The notes beneath the pieces are model-generated. The model was given only the letters and a program-made list of their open reading frames with translations, did no database searches and had not been told where the DNA came from. The position numbers and the translations under genes are program-made. DNA of 64,000 bases from CAYTTR01 sp964440805 (lineage in GTDB: Bacteria; Acidobacteriota; Aminicenantia; Aminicenantales; Aminicenantaceae): the NCBI GenBank assembly GCA_964440805.1, contig CAYTTR010000009.1, forward strand, positions 13,286 through 77,285, written 5' to 3'. Shown piece by piece: positions 24,197 to 33,427 of the stretch. Within the stretch, counting starts at the first letter, position 1; every line of letters begins with the position of its first letter.

Positions 24197-25092
24197 TTTT
24201 TCGACAAATCAAGTACTTTCTCAACGAAACAGCCAACAATCTCTGGCAATTCAGAACAAGGAATATTTTTTCCATGACCATAATTTGTCTTTCTTTTCTT
24301 ATCCTGGGAATATTTATGTCTCTTTCCAACAATCTCAAGTATACAGCCCAGCAGATTTCCCAGAATATGCAGGCTGTTATTTTTATCCTGAAAGACACTG
24401 CTCCAGAAGATATAGATGAAATCGAAAAAGTACTCCGGGAATTATCTGTAGTTGACCATTATCAGTTTGTTAATGAAGAAGAGGCAGTCCAAAGATTCAA
24501 GGAAAGATTCCCTTCCCTTCGGGGAATTGTAGACAATCTCAACACAAATCCATTTCCTTCATCCTTTGAAATAACTTTTCGCAAGAAAAATTCATCTTCT
24601 GAAGAAATCCTCTCCTCTCTGCACATGATCGAAAAAATGAAAGGAGTGGATGATGTCCAATTTAATCAAGAATGGGTAGAAAGGATGCAGTCATTCAGCC
24701 GGTTGGCCAGTGCAGTGGGTTTTTTTCTGGGGGGAATTCTCATTTTAGCTTCATTTTTTATCGTTTCCAACGTAATAAAGTTAAACGTCTACTCACGCCA
24801 AGATGAAATAGAAATTCTACGCTTATCAGGAGCCACCAACTTATTTATCAGGACTCCTTTTCTTCTGGAAGGAATTACTCTTGGAGTTCTGGGAGGAATA
24901 GTATCTCTTGGGCTGCTTTTCCTGACCATCCAGATACTTCCTCTTTACCTTGGTTCATCCTTCGGCGCCCTGAATGATTTAATCAATTTTCGATTTCTTT
25001 CCCTGACCCAATGTCTGGCTTTAATAATATCAGGGGCCTTGATAGGATTTCTGGGTAGCCTCAGTTCTATTTCACGCTTTTTAAAAACATGA
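24193..25092 (+). CDS. ftsX: Cell division protein FtsX (probable CTG start)
   Basis: Membrane partner of FtsE. The first ATG in frame (24274) would begin at the first membrane helix, yet the frame upstream encodes FRQIKYFLNETANNLWQF, the cytoplasmic N-terminus expected of FtsX. A CTG at 24193 overlapping the ftsE stop (CTGA) is the best start, with AAAGGAAA 7 or so bases before it; ATT at 24196 is the alternative. The protein then has TM1, a large extracellular domain (about 60-180), and three C-terminal helices including SRQDEIEILRLSGA. Length 299 residues. Its 3' end overlaps nfi tail-to-tail by 12 bases. Confidence 0.88.
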   Translation: MIFRQIKYFLNETANNLWQFRTRNIFSMTIICLSFLILGIFMSLSNNLKYTAQQISQNMQAVIFILKDTAPEDIDEIEKVLRELSVVDHYQFVNEEEAVQRFKERFPSLRGIVDNLNTNPFPSSFEITFRKKNSSSEEILSSLHMIEKMKGVDDVQFNQEWVERMQSFSRLASAVGFFLGGILILASFFIVSNVIKLNVYSRQDEIEILRLSGATNLFIRTPFLLEGITLGVLGGIVSLGLLFLTIQILPLYLGSSFGALNDLINFRFLSLTQCLALIISGALIGFLGSLSSISRFLKT

Positions 25093-25758
25093 AGAAACAA
25101 GGACTGAAGATAGTTTTCTGGCAAGAATGTGAGCCTGGCGGAGAGGCTCAGGAATACGGTACTTGGAAAACTGGAGAGAAAACTGGTGAGCTGCTTCTAT
25201 ATCCATTTTATGTCCGGGGGAGATAAAAACAGGTTTGACCTTTTCGCGAGTCCGCAAGCAAATTCCAACCACCTCACCTGAAGAATTTAAGTAATTCGTC
25301 CATCCTCCCCTTTTTTCAGGGGGTACTAATTGAGAACTATAAAAAGGCTTTTTGGCACAGCCAATGGTGCTTAAACCGAGGAGTAATCCCAAATGGGAAG
25401 CCAAGCCCATTTTCCTGGGATGAGCAATTCCATTACCGTCAACAAATAAAACATCTGGTAAATTTCTTAACTCCTGCAAAGCTTTGCGGCAAGGGGAAAA
25501 CTCCCTAAAACTCAAGAAGCTGGGAATGTAAGGAATTTTCACCCTATCCATTGAACAGGCGGCTTCCGCTATCTCTAGCTCAGGCACTTTAAGTATGACC
25601 ACAGCAGCCGTGATGAATCTTCCTGAAATATCATAACCACAATCTACTCCTCCTACATAACGGAGTTCTTTTTCCGACCACTCCGTGAGAAGCCGGGATG
25701 CCAAGCGGATTTGAGTTCGAGCTGCCCTTTCAACCTGAAAACCTTCTGTTTTTTTCAT
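25081..25758 (-). CDS. nfi: Endonuclease V
   Basis: Cleaves DNA (or RNA) near deaminated inosine. Conserved elements are VGGVDCGY with a metal aspartate, IPYIPSFLSFRE, FVDGNGIAHPRKMGLASHLG with the second aspartate, and a C-terminal SPGHKMD. I start it at the ATG at 25758, with AAAGGAG about 13 bases before it; a longer frame begins at 25800. The gene is on the opposite strand from its neighbours. Confidence 0.93.
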   Translation of the reverse strand: MKKTEGFQVERAARTQIRLASRLLTEWSEKELRYVGGVDCGYDISGRFITAAVVILKVPELEIAEAACSMDRVKIPYIPSFLSFREFSPCRKALQELRNLPDVLFVDGNGIAHPRKMGLASHLGLLLGLSTIGCAKKPFYSSQLVPPEKRGGWTNYLNSSGEVVGICLRTREKVKPVFISPGHKMDIEAAHQFSLQFSKYRIPEPLRQAHILARKLSSVLVSSCF

Positions 25759-25825
25759 TTGAAAATCAAGAGCTCCTTTCAGGAAGGAAAATAAGAACAA
25801 GAAAAATTTTTTCTACCTTAATCCA

Positions 25826-25854
25826 TTGACGCATCTGCATTTATATTATATCTT
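25826..25854 (+). promoter_or_regulatory. Sigma-70-type promoter before the RodZ-like gene
   Basis: TTGACG at 25826-25831, a 17-base spacer and TATCTT at 25849-25854. The start codon at 25868 would leave a very short leader. The -35 is good and the -10 modest. Confidence 0.4.
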
Positions 25855-25867
25855 AAAATGCATAAAG

Positions 25868-26644
25868 ATGTCGTCACTCGGCCAGGATTTAAAAAAAGAG
25901 AGAGAATTAAGGGGAATCTCTCTTAAAGAAATTGCAGAATCTACCAAAATCAACCTTCGCTTCTTGAAGGCTCTGGAAGAAGATCAGATGAATCTACTTC
26001 CAGGAAAATTTTTTACAAGAGGAATAATCCGGGCTTATTCCTCTCACCTTGAACTTGATGTGGAAGAAATTTTGAACCGGTACCAGAAAATCGTTGAGGA
26101 TGAAGAACAAAAGAAAAAGCAATTAAGAGAAGCAGAAGAAGAGCCCTCTCCTTCCAGGTATGGATTTAGAAAGGCTGTTATCTATTTTTTTCTTGGGCTG
26201 GCTATAATTGCCTTCTTTCTTTTTGTCTCCCGAATCTTAAGAAAAAACCCACCTCCCCAGACTACTACAATTCTTTCCCCAGCAGGAGTTGAGAAAACCA
26301 CTTTTCCCTCCATTAAAAAAGAAACAACACCCCCTCAACCTCAATTTAGTGGACTCATCTTTGAGCTATCTTTTCATCAGGAGACTTGGCTCCAAGTGTA
26401 TGTTGATGGAGTCTTGAAAATTGACGGAATAAAAATGCCCGGAGAGAAAATCAACTTGGAAGTTGATGAAGAATTTCTGATGCATCTGGGAAACGCCGGA
26501 GGACTAACTTATACCATTAATGGAGAGGAAGGAAAGATTTTCGGAAAATCCGGACAGGTAGTTAAAAACATCAGAATTAACCAAGATAATTACACGGAAT
26601 TCTTAGCCGAAGATGTGTTATCTCCTCAGGCTAATGTCAACTGA
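25868..26644 (+). CDS. RodZ-like helix-turn-helix membrane protein
   Basis: 258 residues from the ATG at 25868. The N-terminus is a cytoplasmic helix-turn-helix (GQDLKKERELRGISLKEIAESTKI), then a charged linker, one membrane helix (about residues 98-120), a Pro/Thr-rich spacer and a C-terminal beta-rich domain of the DUF4115 type (ETWLQVYVDG, GNAGGLTYTINGE). This is the plan of RodZ, which links MreB to the envelope and helps keep rod shape. MreB genes are not in the window, so the cell-shape role is from family. It lies 75 bases before ntrY on the same strand. Confidence 0.85.
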   Translation: MSSLGQDLKKERELRGISLKEIAESTKINLRFLKALEEDQMNLLPGKFFTRGIIRAYSSHLELDVEEILNRYQKIVEDEEQKKKQLREAEEEPSPSRYGFRKAVIYFFLGLAIIAFFLFVSRILRKNPPPQTTTILSPAGVEKTTFPSIKKETTPPQPQFSGLIFELSFHQETWLQVYVDGVLKIDGIKMPGEKINLEVDEEFLMHLGNAGGLTYTINGEEGKIFGKSGQVVKNIRINQDNYTEFLAEDVLSPQANVN

Positions 26645-26719
26645 AAATTTCTGGGGAATCCGGTTTTACTTCCTCTCTTGTCAAACAGCAAAATATAGTC
26701 CAAAATAAAGACCTCTAAC

Positions 26720-28885
26720 ATGGAAGATTCAAAGAGAAAAGGGCCCCGCTTAATTGGAGGAATCATTCTACTTCTAGTGCTTTTATTCATAATCATCGAA
26801 ATTTTCATCCGGGAAACACAGGAATTTTCACCAACTTCTGTAACCAACATCCTGTTGACTACACTTCAGGTAATAGTTCTTTTAATGTTTCTAATTCTCC
26901 TTTCCGTATTAGGAAGGAACTTGATCAAGCTTTATTTAGAGAGAAAGCGTAAGGTCATTGGAGCTCAATTTAAAACACGACTGCTGATCTTTTTTATCTC
27001 TCTTTCCCTTGTGCCTACCTTGCTTTTATTTCTTTTCGCCAGCGATTTAATAAGCAGGAATATTGAAAGCTGGTTTAAAACCCCAATGGACAAAGTCCTT
27101 CAGGATACTAATGATCTGGCTGATGGCTTCTATCGCGATGCAGAGGAAATAACCCTTCATTATGCTCAACAACTCAGCAAGAGTATAAGAAAGGAAAATC
27201 TCATCAACCTGGAAAAGCAGCTACCTCTCCAGAAATTTGTCAGGGACAAACTGGTTGAATACAAGCTGGATGAAATCAGTATCTACTTAGGCGAGGAAGA
27301 GCTCTTTGCCTATCTTAATCCCAATCTTCCCTACCAATATTACAGAGATTTAAGCCTTAATATTGTTAAACGGGCTCACCTGGGAGAAATGTTTTCCAGT
27401 ATACTTCCGATGGGACAGGGAGAAATGATTCGCAGAGGAGTTTCTTTTAACATCCCCGGAGCTGGAGATGCCCTGGTGGTCACGGGAAAATACCTTCCTC
27501 AGAATTATGCCCAAAAAATCAACAATATCAGCACCTTTGTCCAGAGATACCAGCAACTCAAGATCCAAAAAACACCCTTTAAAACTTTTTACTTGATAAC
27601 TCTTTTGTTCATAACGCTTCTGATCATCTTTGCAGCTACCTGGATTGCCTTCCATCTAGCCAAAGGAACCACTGTCCCCATAGAAAAGCTTGCCCAGGCT
27701 ACAAGAGAAGTTTCCCGGGGAAATCTCGATGTTCAGGTGGAAGACCCGGCCTCAGATGAACTGGGAATTCTAATAGAATCCTTTAACCAGATGATAGCCG
27801 ATCTTAAAGAAAGTCAAAAAAACATTGCCCAGAAAACTTCAGAACTGGAAAACCGTAAAAAATACATCGAAACTGTCCTAGATAATGTTTCAACCGGAGT
27901 GATCACCCTGGATGCCAAGGGCCAAATTACTACAATAAATCCCTCAGCCAGGGAGATGCTGGGTCTTTCTTCTCAAAACTTAGTGGGAAAAACCTTTAAG
28001 GATATTCTGGATAGAAAGGAATACACTGAAATCGCAGACATCATCCAGAAAGGATTGGAAAAGCATCATAAAATTCCCAACAAAGAAATAAGATTGAACT
28101 TAGACAGCCAGAATTTGACCTTCTCTCTTACTATTTCTCCTCTTTCCCTGTCTCAGGAAAAACCTCAAGGCCTAATTGTGGTTATTGACAATCTCACTCA
28201 ACTTATCAAAGCTCAAAAGATTGCAGCCTGGAAAGAAGTTGCCCAAAGAGTCGCCCACGAAATTAAAAACCCTCTGACTCCCATTCAGCTTTCTGCAGAA
28301 AGAATCATAAAAAATCTTCGTAAAAAAGGAACAGACGGAGAAAAAATCATAATCGAAGGGGCCCAGACCATAGTTCAAGAAGCCAGTACCATCAAGTCAT
28401 TAATTGACGAATTTTCCTCTTTTGCCAGAATGCCTTCAATTCAGCTTCAGTCTGTCAACATTCATGAATTGCTAACTCAGACTCTGGCCTTATTTCAGGG
28501 AATTTTTACCGAAGTTGAATTTGAGACTGAATTTTCCCGGGATGTACCTGCTTCAATAAAAATTGACCCTGATCAGATGAAAAGAGTTTTTATTAACTTA
28601 ATCGATAATGCCATTGAAGCCATGAATAAAAAAGGGAAAATTTGTATTAAAACTTTGTTTGATAAGGAAAATAATCTAACTAAAGTCGAGGTGGCTGACT
28701 CAGGCCCGGGTATTTCAGAAACAGACAAAGAGAAACTTTTTCTGCCCCACTTCTCAACCAAAAAGAAAGGTACCGGCCTGGGATTAGCTATTGTTAATCA
28801 GGTTATCACTGAACATAATGGAACAATAGAAGTTGTTGACAATAATCCTCAAGGGGCGAAATTTATTATTCAGGTACCTGCATGA
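26720..28885 (+). CDS. ntrY: NtrY-like sensor histidine kinase
   Basis: 721 residues: three N-terminal membrane helices (about 8-30, 38-65, 90-112), an extracytoplasmic region, a fourth helix near 300, HAMP (EKLAQATREVSRGNLDV), PAS (ETVLDNVSTGVITLDAKG), the H-box VAHEIKNPLTP with the phosphorylated histidine, and an ATPase domain with NLIDNAIEAM, DSGPGI and GTGLGLAI. This is the NtrY plan. The stop overlaps the ntrX start by ATGA, so the pair is one unit. The signal is unknown; the family often senses nitrogen or redox state. Confidence 0.92.
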   Translation: MEDSKRKGPRLIGGIILLLVLLFIIIEIFIRETQEFSPTSVTNILLTTLQVIVLLMFLILLSVLGRNLIKLYLERKRKVIGAQFKTRLLIFFISLSLVPTLLLFLFASDLISRNIESWFKTPMDKVLQDTNDLADGFYRDAEEITLHYAQQLSKSIRKENLINLEKQLPLQKFVRDKLVEYKLDEISIYLGEEELFAYLNPNLPYQYYRDLSLNIVKRAHLGEMFSSILPMGQGEMIRRGVSFNIPGAGDALVVTGKYLPQNYAQKINNISTFVQRYQQLKIQKTPFKTFYLITLLFITLLIIFAATWIAFHLAKGTTVPIEKLAQATREVSRGNLDVQVEDPASDELGILIESFNQMIADLKESQKNIAQKTSELENRKKYIETVLDNVSTGVITLDAKGQITTINPSAREMLGLSSQNLVGKTFKDILDRKEYTEIADIIQKGLEKHHKIPNKEIRLNLDSQNLTFSLTISPLSLSQEKPQGLIVVIDNLTQLIKAQKIAAWKEVAQRVAHEIKNPLTPIQLSAERIIKNLRKKGTDGEKIIIEGAQTIVQEASTIKSLIDEFSSFARMPSIQLQSVNIHELLTQTLALFQGIFTEVEFETEFSRDVPASIKIDPDQMKRVFINLIDNAIEAMNKKGKICIKTLFDKENNLTKVEVADSGPGISETDKEKLFLPHFSTKKKGTGLGLAIVNQVITEHNGTIEVVDNNPQGAKFIIQVPA

Positions 28886-30243
28886 ATAAAGAAAAAATTT
28901 TAGTTATCGACGATGAAGCGGGGATCAGGTCAACTCTGACGGGAATCCTTGAAGACGAAGGATACCCTGTCACTTCGTTGGAAACAGGTGAACAAGGACT
29001 TGACCTTCTCCGGAAGGAAAATTTCGACTTAATCCTGCTTGACATATGGCTTCCTGGAATAAGCGGTTTGGAAACCCTGGAAAAGATCAGGGAATTTGAG
29101 GAAACCATCCAGATCATCATGATCACTGGCCATGGCTCGGTTGAATCAGCGGTCAAAGCAACCAAGTTGGGAGCTTATGACTTTCTGGAAAAACCACTTT
29201 CCCTGGAAAAAGTAGTCCTGACAATAAAAAATGCTCTCCGTCAGAAAAAGCTGGAAGAGGAAAATATTCTTCTCCGGGAGAGAATGAGAGCCAAACATCC
29301 TTTGGTTGGCAAAAGTGAGACTATCCAGGAATTAAGAAAAAAAATAGCTGCTGCTGCTCCCAATAAGGCCAGCGTCCTCATTTATGGTGAAAATGGGGCA
29401 GGCAAAGAGCTGACCGCTAGATTAATTCATAGAAACAGTACCCGGAAAAACAGGCGTTTTGTTCAAATCAATCCAGCCGCCATTCCTGAGGAATTAATTG
29501 AAATTGAGCTATTCGGCCACACCGACGATTATATAGCCAGCACAGGAGTTAACAAGAAAGGGAAGATATATCTGGCAGACCGGGGAACTCTTTTCTTGGA
29601 CGAAATAAGTGAGTTGAGTCTAAGGATGCAAGCGAAACTCATCCAAGTCCTGGAAGAAGGAAAATTGGAGTCACCTGAAAATTCTGCACCGGATTCTATT
29701 GATATCCGGGTAATCGCCACCACTACCAGGAACCTGCGAGAAATGGTAAATCAAAAAAAGTTCCGGGAAGACCTGTTCTTTAAACTCAATGTAATCCCTC
29801 TTGTTATCCCTCCCCTCAGAGAAAGAAAAGAAGATATCCCTTTGCTTATCAATTATTTCCTGAAATATTTCTCCATCGAGTTCGGCAAAAAAGAGAAAAC
29901 AATGAGCAAGGAAGCAATGGAAGCCTTTCTCAACTACTCCTGGCCGGGAAATGTCAGTGAACTCATCAATGTTGTCGAAAGATTCGTAATCATGGTTCAG
30001 GAAGACGAAATCCAAGCTTCTCACCTTTCCCTTCTTGTGGAACCCCGAGAAATCCAATTCATAAACGGCATGGAACATGATATCCCCCTGCCAAAAGCAA
30101 TCAAGGCTTTTGAGAAGTCTTTCATCCAGCGGACTCTTCTCCATAATAAATGGAAGATTTCCAGAGCTGCAGCAGCTCTCCAGGTTGAAAAAAAAGTCCT
30201 CGAAAAAAAAATTGAGGATCTTGGAATAAGAATTTCAGGATAA
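28882..30243 (+). CDS. ntrX: NtrX-like response regulator lacking the GAFTGA loop
   Basis: 453 residues: receiver domain with the phospho-acceptor D54 (LLDIWLPG), AAA+ domain with Walker A GENGAGKE and Walker B TLFLDE, and a Fis-type helix-turn-helix (WKISRAAAALQVEKK). In enhancer-binding proteins the segment after ELFGH reads EKGAFTGA; here it reads TDDYIAST, so the sigma-54 contact loop is lost. It may therefore act with another sigma factor or as a repressor, as reported for some NtrC/NtrX proteins. It is coupled to ntrY by a 4-base overlap. Confidence 0.92.
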   Translation: MNKEKILVIDDEAGIRSTLTGILEDEGYPVTSLETGEQGLDLLRKENFDLILLDIWLPGISGLETLEKIREFEETIQIIMITGHGSVESAVKATKLGAYDFLEKPLSLEKVVLTIKNALRQKKLEEENILLRERMRAKHPLVGKSETIQELRKKIAAAAPNKASVLIYGENGAGKELTARLIHRNSTRKNRRFVQINPAAIPEELIEIELFGHTDDYIASTGVNKKGKIYLADRGTLFLDEISELSLRMQAKLIQVLEEGKLESPENSAPDSIDIRVIATTTRNLREMVNQKKFREDLFFKLNVIPLVIPPLRERKEDIPLLINYFLKYFSIEFGKKEKTMSKEAMEAFLNYSWPGNVSELINVVERFVIMVQEDEIQASHLSLLVEPREIQFINGMEHDIPLPKAIKAFEKSFIQRTLLHNKWKISRAAAALQVEKKVLEKKIEDLGIRISG

Positions 30244-30358
30244 AATTTTCTCCCAACCTCCCCCTATTCAACATTTAAAAAATGCTTATCTGGTTTTTAC
30301 TTTTATTTACAGTCTTTCCTTTTTTGTGCTATGGTTAAGTTTACAATAGAGGGACAAA

Positions 30359-31720
30359 ATGAAAGGCTCGGCTCTGAGAATAGTCATCAGTTCAGCCCGG
30401 AAATTCATCAATATGGGAGCTCTTTCCCGGCTTTGGAATCTGCTCAAAAAGCTTCACTCTGCTGATATCGCCACTGTAATGGACCATTTTACTTCCAGGG
30501 AAAAACTCATCCTGTTTAATGTTCTCTTCGATAAAGATAAGAAAAAAGCGGCCGAGGTTTTGAGTGAGCTCGACCCGGGAGATGCCGCCCAGATTCTGAA
30601 TAATCTTCCTGTCCATCAAATATCCTCTATCCTGCAAATGATTGCTTCTGATGATGTGGCTTCCATCCTCCAGGAGCTGCCTCAGGAAATTCAGGAGGCT
30701 GTTCTGGAGAAAATGGAGGATAAGCCCTCTGAAGACGTTAAAGAACTTCTTTTCTATGAAGAAGAAACCGCTGGCCGGATTATGTCCCCTAATTTCTATG
30801 CCTTGAACATGAATACCAATGTTTCCGACGCAATTACTGCCGTGCAACTGGAAGGAGATGTGGAATCGGCTTTTTATCTTTATGTAGTAGATGATGAAGG
30901 CCATCTCATGGGAGTGGTCTCTTTAAGACAGCTTCTTTTTGCCCGGCCCAACACCAAACTCAAGGACATCATGACCAGCGAGGTTATTTCGGTCACAACT
31001 GAAACCGACCAGGAAGATGTGGCCCGGGCAGTGGCAGACTACAACCTGGTAGCCATCCCGGTTGTAGACAAGGAAAACAAGCTGGTCGGAGTGGTCACTG
31101 TGGACGATGTCATTGATGTCATCGATCAGGAGGCCACCGAGGATATTTACAAGATGGTTTCACTGGATACTACAGACAGAATTCAAGATAGCCCCTTTTC
31201 ATCAATCAAAAAGCGTCTTCCCTTTCTTATAATCAGCCTTCTCACCGCTTCACTGGCTCCTTTTGTGGCCAACTATTTCAAAGGCACTCTTGAACAATAT
31301 GTAACTCTTGCTGTGTTGATGCCTCTGGTTATGGCCCTCGGAGGTATAGCAGGCAATCAAACTATAGCCCTTACAGTGAGAGAAATTGCTATTGGCCAGG
31401 TAGAATGGATATCAGCCAGAAAAGCTTTGTTCAAAGAAATTCTGGTTGGTCTGGGAAATGGGATTATCCTGGGAACCATGCTTGGTCTGTCAACCTGGGT
31501 CCTGATGAATAATCCCTACCTTGGCTTGATAATAGGGCTGGCCCTCATCATCAACTTGTTCGTTGCCGCCTTTCTGGGAACCCTTATTCCACTTTTTCTA
31601 AAACTTATTCACCTCGATCCAGCTTTGGGTTCAGTCAACTTTCTGACCATGTGCACTGATTCCATCGGACTTATTTCATTTCTGGGGTTGGGAACTCTTT
31701 TTTTAAAATATTTAAACTAA
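30359..31720 (+). CDS. mgtE: Magnesium transporter MgtE
   Basis: Mg2+ channel of 453 residues. The N-terminal superhelical domain (about 20-130, with DPGDAAQILNNLP) is followed by two CBS domains (about 140-260: MGVVSLRQLLFA and VGVVTVDDVIDVI), a plug helix and five membrane helices with the pore motif PLVMALGGIAGNQT. The Mg-gated cytosolic part is complete. GAGGGA lies about 6 bases before the ATG. The 115-base gap upstream is too short for an M-box, and none is seen. recO follows with 4 bases between. Confidence 0.95.
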   Translation: MKGSALRIVISSARKFINMGALSRLWNLLKKLHSADIATVMDHFTSREKLILFNVLFDKDKKKAAEVLSELDPGDAAQILNNLPVHQISSILQMIASDDVASILQELPQEIQEAVLEKMEDKPSEDVKELLFYEEETAGRIMSPNFYALNMNTNVSDAITAVQLEGDVESAFYLYVVDDEGHLMGVVSLRQLLFARPNTKLKDIMTSEVISVTTETDQEDVARAVADYNLVAIPVVDKENKLVGVVTVDDVIDVIDQEATEDIYKMVSLDTTDRIQDSPFSSIKKRLPFLIISLLTASLAPFVANYFKGTLEQYVTLAVLMPLVMALGGIAGNQTIALTVREIAIGQVEWISARKALFKEILVGLGNGIILGTMLGLSTWVLMNNPYLGLIIGLALIINLFVAAFLGTLIPLFLKLIHLDPALGSVNFLTMCTDSIGLISFLGLGTLFLKYLN

Positions 31721-31724
31721 ACCT

Positions 31725-32492
31725 ATGCCTCTGGAGCAATCCGAAGCTCTTATCCTCCGCTCCTTTGATACTGGAGAACAGGATAAAATCGTTATTTTCT
31801 TCACCTGTGAACTTGGTTTTCTTCACGGCATTGCCAAAGGAGCTCGAAAATTCAATAACCGCTTTGGCAGCACTCTTGAACCATTTTCTCATGTTCAAAT
31901 TTTTTATTATGAAAAAGAACACAAGGACCTGGTTACCCTCAATAATGCTGACCTCAAGGAATCTTTTTTCGAACTTCTATCCGATTATCAAACTGCTTGC
32001 AATCTCTCTTACCTTGGGGAAATAACAGAAGAATTTTTTCCCCAAAGGCACAAAGAAGAAGTTCTCTTCCGCCTCCTTCTGGCAACGCTTAAAGCCTTGA
32101 AAAAAGGAAGTGATCTCAATTTTACTACAGCTTATTTTGAAGCCTGGTTAATGAAAATAACCGGCTTTTGTCCGGATTTTTCTCTTTGCCTTAAGTGCCG
32201 GAAAAGAATAAATGGATATTCCTGGCTGGCCAGGAAAAAAGAAGGAGTCTATTGTGCCTTATGTGCTCCGGATAAAAAGACTACGGTCCCTTCTGAAATA
32301 CTAGAATTCATGAGCTGGATTAAAAAAAATCCGCCTTTTTCTCCAACACTACCGCCTGTAACTTCAGAACAACTGACTCTGATTCGCAAAATTTTTCAAG
32401 ATATTATTGTTTTCCACCTCGAGAAAACACCCAAAACACTTCATCTTATTCAACTCCCAGAAAATCAATCCTCATTTGGCAAAAAAGATTAA
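31725..32492 (+). CDS. recO: DNA repair protein RecO
   Basis: Recombination mediator that loads RecA with RecF and RecR. The N-terminal OB-fold opens EALILRSFDTGEQDKIVIFFT; a helical region follows, and a four-cysteine zinc site is formed by CLKC and CALC (CPDFSLCLKC with YCALCAP). The length of 255 residues is normal. It starts 4 bases after mgtE, with no obvious ribosome site, suggesting coupled translation. Confidence 0.92.
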   Translation: MPLEQSEALILRSFDTGEQDKIVIFFTCELGFLHGIAKGARKFNNRFGSTLEPFSHVQIFYYEKEHKDLVTLNNADLKESFFELLSDYQTACNLSYLGEITEEFFPQRHKEEVLFRLLLATLKALKKGSDLNFTTAYFEAWLMKITGFCPDFSLCLKCRKRINGYSWLARKKEGVYCALCAPDKKTTVPSEILEFMSWIKKNPPFSPTLPPVTSEQLTLIRKIFQDIIVFHLEKTPKTLHLIQLPENQSSFGKKD

Positions 32493-32516
32493 TCACACTA
32501 AAGATATTCTTTACAT

Positions 32517-33089
32517 CTACTTGCCTTTTCTCTGAAGAAGATTTGTCCGGACTATTCTCTTAAAAGAAGAAGTCCTAGAAGGAAAAATTCCTTCACTAAC
32601 CCGGCTTACTTCTTCCACAGTAAAAAATGCTTTGGGATTGTACTTTTGAATAATTTTTACCACATCTTGAACATCAGCTCTTCGAAGCACAATATAAACC
32701 ACATTCACCGGACCGGAGACACCTTCGGCATCAATGCTGGTCACTCCGTAATTCATGTTTCTTAAGACTTCTACCAGTTGACTGGCATCTTTGTTGGTGA
32801 TTAATCTAATAACTGACATTCCTAAAGCCAGTTTTCTCTCGATCTCCATACCCAGATAACTTCCTAAGGCAAACCCTCCTGCATAAGCCACAAAATACAA
32901 CATATTATCCATATTCTTCATGATTTGCTGAATAGCCACAATCCAGATAAGAACCTCAAAAAACCCAACCAGCGGGGCCAGCTTCCTGAGTCCCCTGGAA
33001 ACAAAAACAATGCGGAGGGTTTGAAGGGATACATCCAATATCCGGGCAATAACTATCAGCAAAGGCAATATCACCCATTTAAACATCAA
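32517..33089 (-). CDS. UPF0316/DUF2179-like membrane protein
   Basis: 190 residues with three N-terminal hydrophobic helices (about 5-25, 38-58, 63-85), including RILDVSLQTLRIVFVSRG and GGFALGSYLGMEIERKL, followed by a cytoplasmic DUF2179 domain (VTSIDAEGVSGPVNVVYIVLRR, YNPKAFFTVEEV). The family is widespread and has no settled function; DUF2179 domains also occur in YitT-type proteins. A basic tail RTSSFKRIVRTNLLQRKGK ends the protein. Convergent with recO. Confidence 0.85.
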   Translation of the reverse strand: MMFKWVILPLLIVIARILDVSLQTLRIVFVSRGLRKLAPLVGFFEVLIWIVAIQQIMKNMDNMLYFVAYAGGFALGSYLGMEIERKLALGMSVIRLITNKDASQLVEVLRNMNYGVTSIDAEGVSGPVNVVYIVLRRADVQDVVKIIQKYNPKAFFTVEEVSRVSEGIFPSRTSSFKRIVRTNLLQRKGK

Positions 33090-33231
33090 TCTTCTCTCGG
33101 ATTAAATTCAGATTATTAGGTTAATTGAAACCAGTCCAGGAATTCAAGCTTTTTTCAAGAGTCCCCTCTTTTGGAGCCGATTTAGCATATAAAGGAATGG
33201 GATGAAGACAAAGCAGTGATATTTTCAAAGC

Positions 33232-33307
33232 TGGTGGAGCTGAGGGGATTTGAACCCCCGACCTCTTGACTGCCAGTCAAGCACTCTCCCAACTGAGCTA
33301 CAGCCCC
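33232..33307 (-). tRNA. tRNA-Ala (anticodon GGC)
   Basis: On the minus strand the acceptor stem GGGGCTG pairs with CAGCTCC, followed by ACCA, so the CCA end is encoded. The anticodon stem CTTGA/TCAAG holds the loop CTGGCAG with anticodon GGC, reading GCC/GCU codons. The T arm GGGGGTTCAAATCCCC is typical. It lies in the gap 33090-33427, between the UPF0316 gene and the ftsH promoter. Confidence 0.97.
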
Positions 33308-33377
33308 ACAGGGAAAAACATATTACCTGACAATCCTTTTTCAGTCAAGAAAAATAAGAAGTTTCAGTGACATAGAG

Positions 33378-33406
33378 TTAACAATTTATTAAAAAAATGT
33401 TAGAAT
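33378..33406 (+). promoter_or_regulatory. Sigma-70-type promoter for ftsH
   Basis: TTAACA at 33378-33383, a 17-base spacer and TAGAAT at 33401-33406, each one base from consensus. The ftsH ATG lies at 33428, giving a leader of about 15 bases. It would drive the ftsH-folP-cdaA-cdaR run. Confidence 0.6.
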
Positions 33407-33427
33407 TTGTTTTTGGAAGATAATAAA

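Noticed and set aside
30244..30358. An M-box magnesium riboswitch upstream of mgtE
   Set aside because: The gap is too short and no M-box features are seen.
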